From the NCBI RefSeq assembly GCF_006636205.1, contig NZ_VIGB01000003.1, positions 5,136,501-5,200,500 of the forward strand: 64,000 nt of DNA. The letters run 5' to 3'. How positions within the stretch are numbered: position 1 is the stretch's first letter; the number at the start of each line of letters is the position of its first letter. Positions 24,825 to 34,478 of the stretch are shown one piece after another. Made by a program: the position numbers and the translations under genes. The stretch is from Kitasatospora acidiphila. Lineage in GTDB: Bacteria > Actinomycetota > Actinomycetes > Streptomycetales > Streptomycetaceae. Under the pieces are notes generated by a model, which was not told the origin of the DNA, made no database searches, and saw only the letters and a list, made by a program, of their open reading frames with translations.

Positions 24825-26383
24825 AGGGCCGGATCGTCGCCGGGCGCTACGAGTTGGCGATGCTCATCGGGCAGGGCGGCATGGGCCAGGTGTGGCTGGG
24901 GCACGACCGCACCCTGGACCGGCGGGTGGCCGTCAAGCTGCTGCGGCCCGACCGGGCACCCGGGGCGGAGGAGTCCGACGAGATACGGCGGCGCTTCGCC
25001 CGGGAGTGCCGGGTCACCGCCCAGGTCGACCACCCGGGGCTGGTCACCGTGCATGACGCGGCGAGCGACGGCGACGACCTCTACCTGGTCATGCAGTACG
25101 TCCAGGGTGCGGACCTGGCCGACCACTTGGCCGAGCACGATCCCTACCCCTGGCCGTGGGCGGCCGCCGTGGCGGCACAGCTCTGCCCGGTGCTGGCCGC
25201 CGTGCACGCGGTGCCGGCCGTGCACCGCGACCTGAAGCCGCGCAACATCATGATCCGCCCCGACGGCACCGCGGTCGTGCTCGACCTCGGCGTCGCCGCC
25301 GTCCTGACCGACGACACCACCCGGCTCACCCTGACCGGCTCGCCCATCGGCAGCCCGGTGTACATGGCGCCCGAGCAGGCGATGGGCGGCGAGGTCGGAC
25401 CGCGCACCGACCTCTACTCCCTCGGCGTGATCCTGCACGAACTGCTCAGCGGCACGGTCCCGTTCACCAGCCCCTCACCGCTCGGCGTGCTGCACCAGCA
25501 CGTCTACGAGCCGCCACCGCCGCTGCGCCGGCTCCGGCCGGACGTGCCGGAGGCGCTGGAGGCCCTGGTCCTGCGGTTGCTCGCCAAGGATCCGCGGGAC
25601 CGGCCGGCCGACGCGGCGGCGGTCCACCGGGCGCTGGTGCCGCTGCTGCCCGCGCCGGATCCGACCCGCCAGGACGACTCCGGCGCGCCGATGGACCCGA
25701 CGCGGCCGTTCCGACTGCCGTACGCACCCTGGCACGGCGGTCTGCCGCGGCAGGCGCCGCCGCCGCACCCCGCGCCTGCCGCCGTCCCGCACTCCGCGCC
25801 TGCCGCCGTCCCGCACCCTGCGCCTGTCGCACCGGCCGCGGGGCACACCGGTACCGCCGCCGCCGTCGAGGAGGCCAAGCGCCTGCTGGACGCGGGCCGG
25901 CTCACCCAGGCCGCCGGCGTGCTCGGGAACGCGCTGTCCGCGGCCGCGCAGGCGCACGGCTGGCACGCGCCCGTCGTCCAGATGCTGCGCAAGCACTATG
26001 CCGCGACCCTGCTGGAGGACGGCCAGTTCCACGCCGCACTCCCGCAGTTGCGGCTGCTGAGCGAGCAGCGCGCCGCCGAGGCCGGCCCGGCCGACCCGCA
26101 GGCGCTGCGGTTCCGCGTCGAGGCGGCGCAGTGCCTGGAGCACCTCGGTGACCAGGCTTCGGCGCTCGCCGAGTACCAGTCCCTGCTCCCGCTGGTGGAG
26201 CGGCACGCGGACGGGGACCCGGCCCTCCTGCTGGAGGTCGGCCGCCGCACGGCGCAGCTGCTCATGGCGACGGGTGACCACGTCGGGGCCCGCGCGGCCC
26301 TGCACCGGCTGCTCCTCGAAACCGAGCGGCGCTACGGCCCGCACCACCCGCTCGCCGTCGAGACCCGGCGGGCCCTCGGCTGA
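24821..26383 (+). CDS. Hanks-type Ser/Thr protein kinase with TPR tail
   Basis: This 520-residue kinase has a glycine loop LIGQGGMGQVW, VAVKLL lysine at about 39, catalytic HRDLKPRN (about 136), DLGVA in place of DFG, and APEQAMGGEVGPRTDLYSLG. After the kinase domain (about 1-280) comes a Pro/Ala/His linker with three near-identical repeats of PAAVPH, then about 170 residues of TPR-like helices (LLEDGQFHAALPQLRLL, LEHLGDQASALAEYQSLL, ATGDHVGARAALHRLLLE). No membrane helix is present, unlike PknB-type sensors, but the coupled membrane protein may supply one. Confidence 0.92.
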   Translation: MKGRIVAGRYELAMLIGQGGMGQVWLGHDRTLDRRVAVKLLRPDRAPGAEESDEIRRRFARECRVTAQVDHPGLVTVHDAASDGDDLYLVMQYVQGADLADHLAEHDPYPWPWAAAVAAQLCPVLAAVHAVPAVHRDLKPRNIMIRPDGTAVVLDLGVAAVLTDDTTRLTLTGSPIGSPVYMAPEQAMGGEVGPRTDLYSLGVILHELLSGTVPFTSPSPLGVLHQHVYEPPPPLRRLRPDVPEALEALVLRLLAKDPRDRPADAAAVHRALVPLLPAPDPTRQDDSGAPMDPTRPFRLPYAPWHGGLPRQAPPPHPAPAAVPHSAPAAVPHPAPVAPAAGHTGTAAAVEEAKRLLDAGRLTQAAGVLGNALSAAAQAHGWHAPVVQMLRKHYAATLLEDGQFHAALPQLRLLSEQRAAEAGPADPQALRFRVEAAQCLEHLGDQASALAEYQSLLPLVERHADGDPALLLEVGRRTAQLLMATGDHVGARAALHRLLLETERRYGPHHPLAVETRRALG

Positions 26384-26423
26384 TCGGACGAGCTGACTGG
26401 CCGAGCTGATGGCCCCGGCGACG

Positions 26424-26458
26424 GACGAGGGCCAGGTCGCGGACGCCTGGCCCTCGTC
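26424..26458. terminator. Bidirectional terminator, kinase / SnoaL gene
   Basis: Perfect 13-base arms GACGAGGGCCAGG and CCTGGCCCTCGTC with a 9-base loop between the convergent kinase and SnoaL-like genes. Confidence 0.75.
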
Positions 26459-26471
26459 ACCGGCCCAGGGC

Positions 26472-27005
26472 TCAGCGGCGGCCCCAGCCGGCGGGCGGGG
26501 CGATCTTGCCGGTCATGATGCGGGAGTACTCGATGTTGCGCGAGCAGAGCGTCGGCGTCGCGAAGTCGAGGATGTTGGTCTCGATCAGGGTGACCCAGCC
26601 CATGGTTCCGTCGGTGTCGGACGGGACCTGCATGGTCACCCAGATCTCGATGGCCGCCCGGTTGCCGGAGACGATGGGCGTGCCCTGGATGCCGGACATG
26701 CCGGTCTGCGGTGCGGTGACGCCGACCCAGTAGTCGTGGATCTGCCGGCTGCCGCGGAACATCTGGTCGGGCACGGACGGGACGGACTGGTACTCGGCGT
26801 CGGGGGTGAAGAGCCGGACGACGGCGTCCGCGTCCTTGGTCTGCCAGGCCTTGAGGTAGGCGGTCATCCAGCGGGTCACGTCGCGCTCGCGCAGGGCGGG
26901 GGTGTGGGCGGCGGCGGGGACCGCAGTGGCGGCGACGACGGCCGCGGGCACCGCGGTCGCCAGGCCCACGCGGAGCATCGTGCGGCGGTCGGGGAGAGCG
27001 GGCAT
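26472..27005 (-). CDS. Secreted SnoaL/NTF2-like protein with Tat-type signal
   Basis: Start ATG 27005 gives 177 aa. The N-terminus has twin arginines (PDRRTMLRVGLATAVPAAVV) and an Ala-x-Ala cleavage region, suggesting Tat export. The mature protein is a SnoaL_2/nuclear-transport-factor-2 cone: MTAYLKAWQTKDADAVVRLF, TPDAEYQS, GSRQIHDYWVG, and strand-rich AAIEIWVTMQVPSDT. Such domains bind or isomerise small hydrophobic ligands; catalytic residues cannot be assigned here. Confidence 0.78.
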   Translation of the reverse strand: MPALPDRRTMLRVGLATAVPAAVVAATAVPAAAHTPALRERDVTRWMTAYLKAWQTKDADAVVRLFTPDAEYQSVPSVPDQMFRGSRQIHDYWVGVTAPQTGMSGIQGTPIVSGNRAAIEIWVTMQVPSDTDGTMGWVTLIETNILDFATPTLCSRNIEYSRIMTGKIAPPAGWGRR

Positions 27006-27280
27006 GGTGCGGTTCCTCCTGGGGTCGGCGGACGGCTCGCGGTGGCACCGGGCGGCAAACGGCACGAGGGGAGGGTGCGGGGAGGGAGGGTGTGCCGTCG
27101 GGGGGTTGCACGCCCGGTGCGCTGGATCAGGATAGGTCGGGCTCGGGTCGGGAGCGGCCGGTGGTGGTGAAAGTCCAGGTCACAGCGTTCAGTTGAGGAA
27201 GTGTCATGAGATAGCCGCACGACCGTTCGTCCATGATGTAGCGTCAGTGCATCGACGGTCGAAGAGAAAAGGGGAGCGCG

Positions 27281-27877
27281 ATGGACATCCGGGCCCTGCA
27301 CACCCGGGCGCTGGAGCTGGCCACCGAGGTGGTCGACCAGGTCACCGCCGACCAGCTGAGGCGGCCCACGCCCTGCGCCGACTGGCGGTTGGGGGAGCTG
27401 CTGGCGCACATGATCGGCCAGAACCACGGCTTCGCGGCCGCCGCCCGCGGCCTGGGGGACGATCTCCACCAGTGGCGCGACCGCCCCTTTCCGGGGGCGC
27501 CGGCGCGCAGTTGGGCGGTCTCGGTCGCGGACGTCGCCGAGGCCTTCGCCACGGCCGCGACTCCGCTGCGGATCCCGGAGATCCGGCCAGGCACGGACAT
27601 CCCCGCCGAGACCGCGATCTCCTTCCACTACCTGGACACCCTGGTGCACGGCTGGGATGCGGCCGTCACGCTCGGCCTGCCGTTCGAGCCACCGCCGGAG
27701 CTGGTCCGGGCGGTCCTGGCGGTGGCCGTCCGGGTGCCCGCCGGGCCGGACGACCGCCGGCCCGGCGCGGCGTTCCGGGGGGTGCTGACGCTCGACACCG
27801 GCGCGCCCGAGTTCCACCAGGTGCTGGCCCTGCTCGGCCGGGACCCCGGCTGGCGGCCCGCCGGGCAGCGGGTGTAG
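27281..27877 (+). CDS. TIGR03086-type DinB/mycothiol-dependent maleylpyruvate isomerase-like protein
   Basis: This 198-residue protein opens with a DinB-fold four-helix bundle: MDIRALHTRALELATEVVDQ, TPCADWRLGELLAHMIGQNH with the metal-binding His pattern, and FHYLDTLVHGWDAAVTLGLP with the third His. This matches the TIGR03086 family of actinobacterial mycothiol-linked enzymes. GAGCGCG precedes ATG 27281. It stands alone between the divergent SnoaL-like gene and convergent ltrA; the substrate is unknown. Confidence 0.82.
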   Translation: MDIRALHTRALELATEVVDQVTADQLRRPTPCADWRLGELLAHMIGQNHGFAAAARGLGDDLHQWRDRPFPGAPARSWAVSVADVAEAFATAATPLRIPEIRPGTDIPAETAISFHYLDTLVHGWDAAVTLGLPFEPPPELVRAVLAVAVRVPAGPDDRRPGAAFRGVLTLDTGAPEFHQVLALLGRDPGWRPAGQRV

Positions 27878-27880
27878 CCA

Positions 27881-27941
27881 CCGCTCACCGGCAGCCGGCG
27901 TGACGGCCGCTCACCCGGCAGCCGGTGTGACGGCCGCTCAG
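27881..27941. repeat. Tandem repeat at the 3' end of the LtrA gene
   Basis: Two imperfect 26-27-base units followed by a partial third, each beginning CCGCTCA and containing GGCAGCCGG and GTGACGG. Read on the minus strand, every unit starts with the TGAGCGG of the ltrA stop codon, so the stop region has been copied downstream. Confidence 0.65.
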
Positions 27942-29106
27942 CGGCGCAGCGCGTCGTGGCCGGACAAGGCCGTCCAGCGGCGCAGTTCCTCGTAGCCGAA
28001 CAGCCCGGCCAGCAGCACGGCGATGACGGCGGTCTGGACCGCCCCGCAGTACAGGTGGCCGAGCAGCGTGGTGGCCCCGGCCGCCGGGGCGGCCAGCAGG
28101 CGGGGCAGTCGGGGCGTCAGCTCCAGGGCCCGCCGGATCGCCGTGTTGGTGGCCAGGTAGAGCACCACTCCGCCGGCCAGCGCGCCGGCGAACGGCCAGG
28201 TCAGCGGCTCGGTCGGGGCGTCGAGCGCGACCCGGATGCCGGCCGTGAAGAGCAGCACCCCGAGCAGCAGCCCGTAGTGGCCGAGGTTGTAGACGCTGAC
28301 CGCGATCCGGTTGCGCGCATCGTCCGGCAGGCCTGCCAGGATCCGTTCGGCCCGCTCGTCGTCGTCATGCCCGAAGTACGCCCACCAGAGGCCGACGCAG
28401 ACCGCCAGCGCGAGCAGCGCGGTGGTGAGCGGGCCGGCCGACAGGCTGCCGGCGCCGGTGCCCAGGGCGATCACCGACTCACCGAAGGCAATGATGATCA
28501 CCAGGCCGTGCCGCTCCACGAAATGGTCGGCGCGCAGCTGGAAGTTGGGCAGGTCGATCACCCGGGGGTGACGAACTGCAGGGCGAAGGCCAGTGTCCAG
28601 ACGCTGAGCTGCGCCGACCCGGTGAGGTATCCGCCGAACACCACCACGCTGGCGTTCGCCGTGTTGAGCACGCCCATCCGCACCACCGTGTACCGGGCCA
28701 CGCCGTGCACCGCGAACATCCCCGTGTGCAGCACCACCACGACCAGGTAGGCCCAGCCGAAGGCGATGCCCTCGCCCTCGAAGGCGTGCGGAATGGTCAG
28801 TGCGATCACCAGGAAGCTCACCATGGTGAGCAGCAGCAGCCCGCGCCTGGGGTGGGTGTGGGGCGGCATCGCGTTGGTGACCCAGGTGAACGCGTCGTAC
28901 ATCCACCAGATCACCGCCAGCATCACCACCACCCTCAACAGGCCGGACACGCTGAGGTGGTGCACCAGACTGGAGCTCAGCTGGGTGATGGTGAAGACGA
29001 AGACGAGATCGAGGAAGAGCTCCAGCGGCGAGACCCTGAGCGTGTCCGGCTGAAGCGTGTCGGATTCGGAGGTCACTTCGGTGGTCACCACGGGAGTATC
29101 GGGCAC
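27938..29106 (-). CDS. ltrA: Low temperature requirement protein A family, frameshifted near 28566
   Basis: The N-terminal half from GTG 29106 (VSPLELFLDLVFVFTITQLS, the LtrA signature) ends early at 28561 after LQFVTPG. The C-terminal half continues in another frame with NFQLRADHFVERHGL and VIIIAFGESVIALG, another LtrA hallmark. One C added to the CCCCC run at 28563-28567 rejoins them as FVTPRVIDLP, 389 aa, the usual family length with about ten membrane helices. Function in bacteria is poorly defined. The gene is either a fresh pseudogene or intact with a missed base. Confidence 0.8.
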
Positions 29107-29167
29107 GCGTTCGCCAACCGGGCGAACGGGGTATCGGATGACGGCGTGTCAGGCGGTCCGAGGGGTG

Positions 29168-30001
29168 TCAGTCGAGGTCGCCGGGCCGCTCGCGTCCACC
29201 GGCCCGGCGGAACTCGGTGGGCGCCATGCCGACCCGGCGGCTGAACAGCCGGGTGAAGTACGCCGGGTCGTGGTAGCCGACCGCCCGGGACACCTCGCGC
29301 ACCGAGTGGTCGGTGGCGAGCAGCAGCCGCTTGGCCCGCGACAGCCGGGCACGCAGGATGTACTCCTTCGGCGTCGCCCCGGTGGCCCGCTGCACCTCGC
29401 CGCGCAGCGCCGCCTCGTCCAGTCCGAGCCGCCGGGCGTGCTCGCCCACGGTGAGCGGTTGCACCGCGTGCTCGTCGAGGTAGCGGACCACCTGGGAGAG
29501 GTCGGCGTCCACCCGGCCGACCAGCAGCTGGGCGAGCAGCTGGTGGACCAGGGCGGCCGCCACCACGTCGCGGTGGGCCGCACCGCTGCGCACCGCCAGG
29601 GCCAGCCGGTCGAAGATCCGCAGCAGCTCCCGCACCCCGGGGCCGAGCGGCACCACAGGCCGCTCCCGGTCCAGGCCGCCGAGCGCCTCATGGGCCCCGG
29701 CCGCCGGGCCGTCGAACAGCACCCAGCGCTCCGACCAGCCCGTCTGGTCCGGTTGGTAGGCGTGGTAGAGCCCGGGGAAGACCACGAAGGCCGCGGGCGC
29801 CCGCACCGGCAGCCGGCGGCGCGGCCGGTCCCCCCACTCCAGCCAGCCGGCACCCCGGGTGACCAGCATCAGGCCGTAGCAGTTCAGCACCCGGCCGTCG
29901 AACTCCATCCGCCGCACCTGCTGCCAGCCCACGCCCAGGCAGACCAGGCCGAGCCTGCGGTGCTCCGCGGACGGGGTCAGATACTGCGCGAAGCTGCGCA
30001 C
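29168..30001 (-). CDS. AraC-family regulator
   Basis: This 277-residue regulator starts at GTG 30001, fixed by AGGAGGA six bases upstream. An AraC-type cupin sensor domain (RLGLVCLGVGWQQVRRMEF, PAAFVVFPGLYHAYQP) is followed by two HTH motifs (LTVGEHARRLGLDEAALRG, SVREVSRAVGYHDPAYFTRL, FSRRVGMAPTEFRR). It is divergent from the GH35 beta-galactosidase gene, so it most likely activates or represses that gene in response to a galactoside. Confidence 0.88.
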   Translation of the reverse strand: MRSFAQYLTPSAEHRRLGLVCLGVGWQQVRRMEFDGRVLNCYGLMLVTRGAGWLEWGDRPRRRLPVRAPAAFVVFPGLYHAYQPDQTGWSERWVLFDGPAAGAHEALGGLDRERPVVPLGPGVRELLRIFDRLALAVRSGAAHRDVVAAALVHQLLAQLLVGRVDADLSQVVRYLDEHAVQPLTVGEHARRLGLDEAALRGEVQRATGATPKEYILRARLSRAKRLLLATDHSVREVSRAVGYHDPAYFTRLFSRRVGMAPTEFRRAGGRERPGDLD

Positions 30002-30209
30002 GGATCCTCCTGGCGCGTCCTGGAAGGGGGATCCAGGATGCCGCCGGGGGCCTCGGAAAGTCCAAGGAATGGACAACAGTCGTGGTCAGCGCGGTGCGGG
30101 CGGCCGCAGAGAAGTCCATGGTCTGCTGGAGAAGAGTTCAACCGCGGTGCCCCGCCGCCCGCGAGCATGGAGCCCGACCGGGAACACGACCACGAGGAGT
30201 CCGCTGCCG

Positions 30210-31988
30210 ATGCCCAGCCTGACCTACGACCGGGACGGCTTCGCCCTGGACGGCGCGCCGCTGCGGATCCTCTCCGGCGCCCTGCACTACTTCCGGGTGC
30301 TGCCCGAGCAGTGGGACGACCGGCTCGCCCTGCTGCGTGCGATGGGCCTCAACACCGTTGAGACCTACGTGCCGTGGAACCTGCACGAGCCGAGCCCGGG
30401 GACGTACGACTTCACCGGCCGGCTCGACCTGGCGGCCTTCCTGCGGGCCGCCGAGCGCCAGGGCCTGCACGCACTGGTCCGGCCCGGCCCGTACATCTGC
30501 GCCGAATGGGAGTTCGGCGGGCTGCCGGCCTGGCTGCTGAAGGACCCTGGGATCCGGCTGCGCTGCGGCCACCCCGGCTACCTGGCCGCCGTGGACCGCT
30601 GGTTCGACGAACTGCTGCCCCGGCTGCTGCCGCTGCTCGCCGAGGAGGGCGGGCCGGTGCTGGCGCTCCAGGTGGAGAACGAGTACGGCTCCTACGGCAC
30701 CGACGCCGACTACCTGCGCCACCTGGCCGACGGGCTGCGCCGGCGCGGCGCGCCGAGCCTGCTGTTCACCTCGGACGGCCCGGAGCACTCGATGCTGCAG
30801 GGCGGCATCCTGCCCGGCGTGCTGCCGACCGCCAACTTCGGCGACCGGGCGGCGGAGTCCTTCGCGGTGCTGCACGAGTACGCCCCGGACGCGCCGCCGG
30901 TCTGCATGGAGTTCTGGAACGGCTGGTTCGACCACTGGGGCGAGCGGCACCACACCAGGGACGCGGCGGACGCCGCCCGGGTGCTGGACGAGATGCTCGC
31001 GGCCGGCGCCTCCGTCAACCTCTACATGGCCCACGGCGGCACCAACTTCGGCCTGCTGAACGGCGCCAACCTCACCGACGGCCGCCTGGAGCCGACCGTC
31101 ACCAGCTATGACTACGACGCCGCGATCAGCGAGGACGGCCGACCCACCGCCAAGTTCTGGGCGCTGCGCGAAGTGCTCGGCAAGTACACCGAGTTGCCGC
31201 CGCCGCCGGCCGACACCGCGCCCGAGCGGCTGGCCCCGCGCACCCTGGCGCTCGGCGACCCGCGGCCGCTGCTCGAGCTGGCCGCGGCGACGGTCGAGCC
31301 GGTGCGGGCGCCGTACCCGATGGGCATGGAGGAACTCGACCAGTCCTACGGCTTCGTGCTCTACCGCTGCCACGTCAGCGGGCCCCGGGAGCCCGAGGAG
31401 CTGGTGGTGGACGGTCTGGGCGACCGGGCCCAGGTGTTCCTGGACGGCCGCCCGGTCGGGGTGTTGGACCGCACCGGCCGCACCGGCGGCCCGATCGAGC
31501 CGGCGGTGCCGGCCGGCGGCGCATGGCTCGACCTGCTGGTGGAGAACCTGGGCCGGGTCAACTACGGCCCCGGGTTGGCCGATCGCAAGGGCATCACCGG
31601 CGGGGTGCGGCTGGGGCGGCAGCTGCTGATGGGGTGGCAGATGTTCCCGCTGCCGCTCGACGACCCCGGGGCGTCCTGGAAGGCGGCCTGGGACTCGGCG
31701 GCAGCCGTTCCGGTGGCCGGCCAACCGGTGCTGCGGCGCGCCGAGTTCGACGTCGAGGAGCCGGCCGACACCTTCGTGCACACCGCCGGCCACGGCAAGG
31801 GCCTGTGCTGGGTGAACGGCTTCCTGCTCGGCCGGTTCTGGGACATCGGCCCGCAGCAGACCCTCTACCTGCCCGCCCCGCTGCTGCGGCCGGGCCGCAA
31901 CGAGCTGGTGCTGCTGGAGCTGGACGGCCCGCGCGGGGACGGCCTCGACCTGGTGGCCGAGCCGGTGCTGGACCGGCTCGGGCGCTGA
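30210..31988 (+). CDS. GH35 beta-galactosidase
   Basis: This 592-residue glycoside hydrolase family 35 enzyme removes terminal beta-galactosyl residues. The (beta/alpha)8 domain carries the acid/base Glu in LALQVENEYGSYG and the nucleophile Glu in PVCMEFWNGWFDHWG. Opening motifs LSGALHYFRVLPEQW, NTVETYVPWNLHEP and RPGPYICAEWEFGG are classical. C-terminal beta-sandwich domains follow (VNGFLLGRFWDIGPQQTLYL). No signal peptide, so it acts in the cytoplasm. Start ATG 30210 follows GAGGAG. Controlled probably by the divergent AraC gene. Confidence 0.93.
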   Translation: MPSLTYDRDGFALDGAPLRILSGALHYFRVLPEQWDDRLALLRAMGLNTVETYVPWNLHEPSPGTYDFTGRLDLAAFLRAAERQGLHALVRPGPYICAEWEFGGLPAWLLKDPGIRLRCGHPGYLAAVDRWFDELLPRLLPLLAEEGGPVLALQVENEYGSYGTDADYLRHLADGLRRRGAPSLLFTSDGPEHSMLQGGILPGVLPTANFGDRAAESFAVLHEYAPDAPPVCMEFWNGWFDHWGERHHTRDAADAARVLDEMLAAGASVNLYMAHGGTNFGLLNGANLTDGRLEPTVTSYDYDAAISEDGRPTAKFWALREVLGKYTELPPPPADTAPERLAPRTLALGDPRPLLELAAATVEPVRAPYPMGMEELDQSYGFVLYRCHVSGPREPEELVVDGLGDRAQVFLDGRPVGVLDRTGRTGGPIEPAVPAGGAWLDLLVENLGRVNYGPGLADRKGITGGVRLGRQLLMGWQMFPLPLDDPGASWKAAWDSAAAVPVAGQPVLRRAEFDVEEPADTFVHTAGHGKGLCWVNGFLLGRFWDIGPQQTLYLPAPLLRPGRNELVLLELDGPRGDGLDLVAEPVLDRLGR

Positions 31989-31995
31989 TCTGTCG

Positions 31996-32775
31996 TCAGG
32001 CCTGCCTGGTCGGCAGCACGATCGCCTGGCGCAGGTTCACCGCGGCCCGGCGGCTGGTCGTCCAGGCGATCAGGTCGGCGATGTCCTCGGCGGTCAGCGT
32101 CGGGATCGCCTTGAACATGCCGGCCAGCTGGTCGGCGAGTTCGGGATTGGCGACACCGTCGGCCAGCTCGCTCTCGGTCAGGCCGGGCTCGATGTTGGTC
32201 ACCCGGACGTCCAGCGGGCCGAACTCGGTGCGCAGCACGGCGGACAGGTGGCTCAGCGCGGCCTTGGTGGCGCCGTACACGGCATAGCCGGGGAACGGCA
32301 CGTGGGCGCCGATCGAGGAGACGTTCACCAGGTCGGCGGTGCGGCCCGCGGCGGCCGCCGCCACCAGATCGGTGCGGAAGGCGTGGATCACCCGCAGCGC
32401 GCCGGTCAGATTGGTGTCGATCATCCGGGCCCAGTCGCCGTCGGGCTCGGAGCGCGGGTGCTCGGTGGCCACCGGGTTGGGCAGCATCACGCCGGCCGCG
32501 TTGACCACCAGGTCGACCTGGCCCCAGGCCTGGTGGACGGTGGCGGCGGCCCGGTCCACCGACTCCTGGTCGGTGACGTCCACCGGCACGGCCAGGGCCT
32601 GGCCGCCGGCCCCGGTGATCGCGGCGGCCAGCGCGTCGAGCCGGCCGGCCCGGCGGGCCAGCAGCGCCACCCGGGCGCCGTTGGCGGCGAGCAGCCTGGC
32701 AGTGGCCTCGCCCATGCCGGAGGCGGCTCCGGTGATCACGGCGGTGCGGTCGGCGAGCGCGGGGTAGTGGGACAT
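31996..32775 (-). CDS. Short-chain dehydrogenase/reductase
   Basis: A 259-residue classical SDR: cofactor motif TGAASGMGEATA near residue 16, NAAG (LVVNAAGVML), catalytic Ser in VNVSSIGAH, and YGATK with the Tyr-x-x-x-Lys pair. ARRAGR after strand 2 suggests NADP(H). It is convergent with the beta-galactosidase gene (7 bases between stops) and divergent from an XRE regulator at 32956 that may control it. Substrate unknown. Confidence 0.9.
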   Translation of the reverse strand: MSHYPALADRTAVITGAASGMGEATARLLAANGARVALLARRAGRLDALAAAITGAGGQALAVPVDVTDQESVDRAAATVHQAWGQVDLVVNAAGVMLPNPVATEHPRSEPDGDWARMIDTNLTGALRVIHAFRTDLVAAAAAGRTADLVNVSSIGAHVPFPGYAVYGATKAALSHLSAVLRTEFGPLDVRVTNIEPGLTESELADGVANPELADQLAGMFKAIPTLTAEDIADLIAWTTSRRAAVNLRQAIVLPTRQA

Positions 32776-32955
32776 GCGGGGCTCCGTATCGGAAGAAGTC
32801 TGGTGCGGTGCTGACGACTTCAATGCTGCGGCCGGGCAGCGCGGCGACCCAGGGTGGCGTTGTTCCTGGGTCTGCCGGACCCAGGATCGGCCGCCGCGGT
32901 CCCGGACCGCCGGAAGCCGGAACGGCTGTCGCCCGGGCGGCCTAATCTGGATCGC

Positions 32956-33813
32956 ATGGAGAACACGCTGGGGGAGTTCCTGCGATCGCGTCGGGCCCGG
33001 ATCCGGCCGGAGGAGGTCGGGCTGCCGTCGTACGGGCGGCGCCGGGTGCCGGGGCTGCGCCGCGAGGAGGTCGCGCAGCTGGCCGGGGTCAGCGCGGACT
33101 ACTACGTGAGGCTGGAGCAGGGGCGCGGGCCGAGCGTCTCGGACGCGGTGCTGGACGCGGTGGCGCGGGTGCTGGGGCTGAACGGGGTGGAGCGCGAGCA
33201 CCTGGGGCTGCTGGCCCGGCCGCCGCGCGACGGGGTGCGGCCGGCCGCGCCGGGCGGTGAGGCTGCGGTGCGGCCGGGGGTGCGGCTGCTGCTGGACCGG
33301 ATGACGGAGGTGCCGGCGTTCGTGCTCGGCCGGCGGATGGACGTGATCGCCTGGAACGCGCTGGGGGACGCGGTGAACGGCTTCGCCGCGCTGCCCCCCG
33401 GAGAGCGCAACCAGGCCTGGCAGGCGTTCCGGAACCCGCGGGCCCGGGAGTTCTACGCGCAGTGGCCGACGGTGGCCGAGGAGACCGTGTCCTATCTGCG
33501 GTTGGACGCCGGGCGGCACCCCGACGACCCCAGGCTGGCCGAGCTCGTCGACGAACTCTGCGAGCACAGCCCGGAGTTCCGCCGGCTCTGGGCCGACCAT
33601 GAGGTGCGGGAGAAGAGTTGGGGGCGCAAGGTGCTGCGGCACCCGCTGGTCGGGGAGTTGGACTTCGGCTACGAGACGCTGGCGCTGCCGGGCGAGACGG
33701 AGCAGCGGCTGGTGGCCTACACAGCGGAGCCGGCCGGCCCGACCGCGCAACGGCTTGCGCTGCTGGCGAGTTGGGCGGCCGGACCGGCCGAGCAGCTGGA
33801 GGTGGACGCATGA
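32956..33813 (+). CDS. XRE regulator with MmyB-like ligand domain
   Basis: This 285-residue protein has an HTH at 1-75 (LGEFLRSRRARIRPEEVGLP, GLRREEVAQLAGVSADYYVR, LEQGRG) and an MmyB/MLTR-like PAS-fold domain (VLGRRMDVIAWNALGDAVNG, NPRAREFYAQWPTVAEETVS, SPEFRRLWADHEVREKSWG). This type usually represses a divergent oxidoreductase gene, matching the SDR here. Its stop overlaps the downstream repair gene's ATG, so both are co-transcribed. Confidence 0.88.
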   Translation: MENTLGEFLRSRRARIRPEEVGLPSYGRRRVPGLRREEVAQLAGVSADYYVRLEQGRGPSVSDAVLDAVARVLGLNGVEREHLGLLARPPRDGVRPAAPGGEAAVRPGVRLLLDRMTEVPAFVLGRRMDVIAWNALGDAVNGFAALPPGERNQAWQAFRNPRAREFYAQWPTVAEETVSYLRLDAGRHPDDPRLAELVDELCEHSPEFRRLWADHEVREKSWGRKVLRHPLVGELDFGYETLALPGETEQRLVAYTAEPAGPTAQRLALLASWAAGPAEQLEVDA

Positions 33814-34373
33814 CCGGGCAGCGGGCCGGCGGCCCGATCGAGTGGCTGACCGTGGCGAGTCCGCTGCCCAGCGGGCCGTTGGCGGTCGGGGTGACCGAAC
33901 TCGGGGTCGCCGCAGTGCAGTTCCTGGCCGACACCCTGCCGGCCGGCCTGCCGCAGGCCCGCGACGAGCGCCGCACGGCGGCCGTGTGCGCCGCCTTCGA
34001 GGCCTACTTCGCGGGCCGCGCACGCCGGTTCGAGCTGCCGCTGGACTGGCGGCTGACCGACGGGCCGCACCGCACCGTGCTGCAGGCGCTGCACGGCACC
34101 GTGCCCTACGGCGAGACCGTGACGTATGGTCAACTGGCCCGGCGCAGCGAGGCGTTCCCCGATCTCGCGGAGAGCCCGGGGCTGGCGGCGCGGGCGGTCG
34201 GCCAGATGATGGGCGCCAATCCGCTGCCGGTGCTGGTGCCCTGCCACCGGGTGGTGGCGGCGGACGGGCTGGGCGGGTTCGGCAGCGGGCGGGTCGGGCT
34301 GGACGTGAAGCGCTGGCTGCTGACCCTGGAGGGCTGGCTGGCCCCGACCCTGGACTGGGACGGGCCGAGCTGA
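33810..34373 (+). CDS. ogt: Methylated-DNA-protein-cysteine methyltransferase
   Basis: This 187-residue suicide repair protein removes alkyl groups from O6-alkylguanine. The active-site PCHRV is in NPLPVLVPCHRVVAADG, followed by GGFGSGRVGLDVKRWLL; the HTH region LHGTVPYGETVTYGQLARRS precedes it. The ATG at 33810 overlaps the XRE regulator stop. The N-terminal ribonuclease-like domain is short. Pairing with an XRE regulator is not a standard Ada-type arrangement. Confidence 0.92.
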   Translation: MTGQRAGGPIEWLTVASPLPSGPLAVGVTELGVAAVQFLADTLPAGLPQARDERRTAAVCAAFEAYFAGRARRFELPLDWRLTDGPHRTVLQALHGTVPYGETVTYGQLARRSEAFPDLAESPGLAARAVGQMMGANPLPVLVPCHRVVAADGLGGFGSGRVGLDVKRWLLTLEGWLAPTLDWDGPS

Positions 34374-34478
34374 GCCGATCCGAGCTGCGGGTATTGTGGC
34401 CGGCCCCGAAACAGTAATGGGCGGCCACCGAACATCAATCGAGCACGATAGCTAATCATACTAATTGCTCCAACCGAT

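Noticed and set aside
22139..26383. A BREX/Pgl-type defence system from methylase plus kinase
   Set aside because: The methylase is not PglX-like, the kinase is not PglW-like, and PglZ, PglY and BrxC-type genes are absent.
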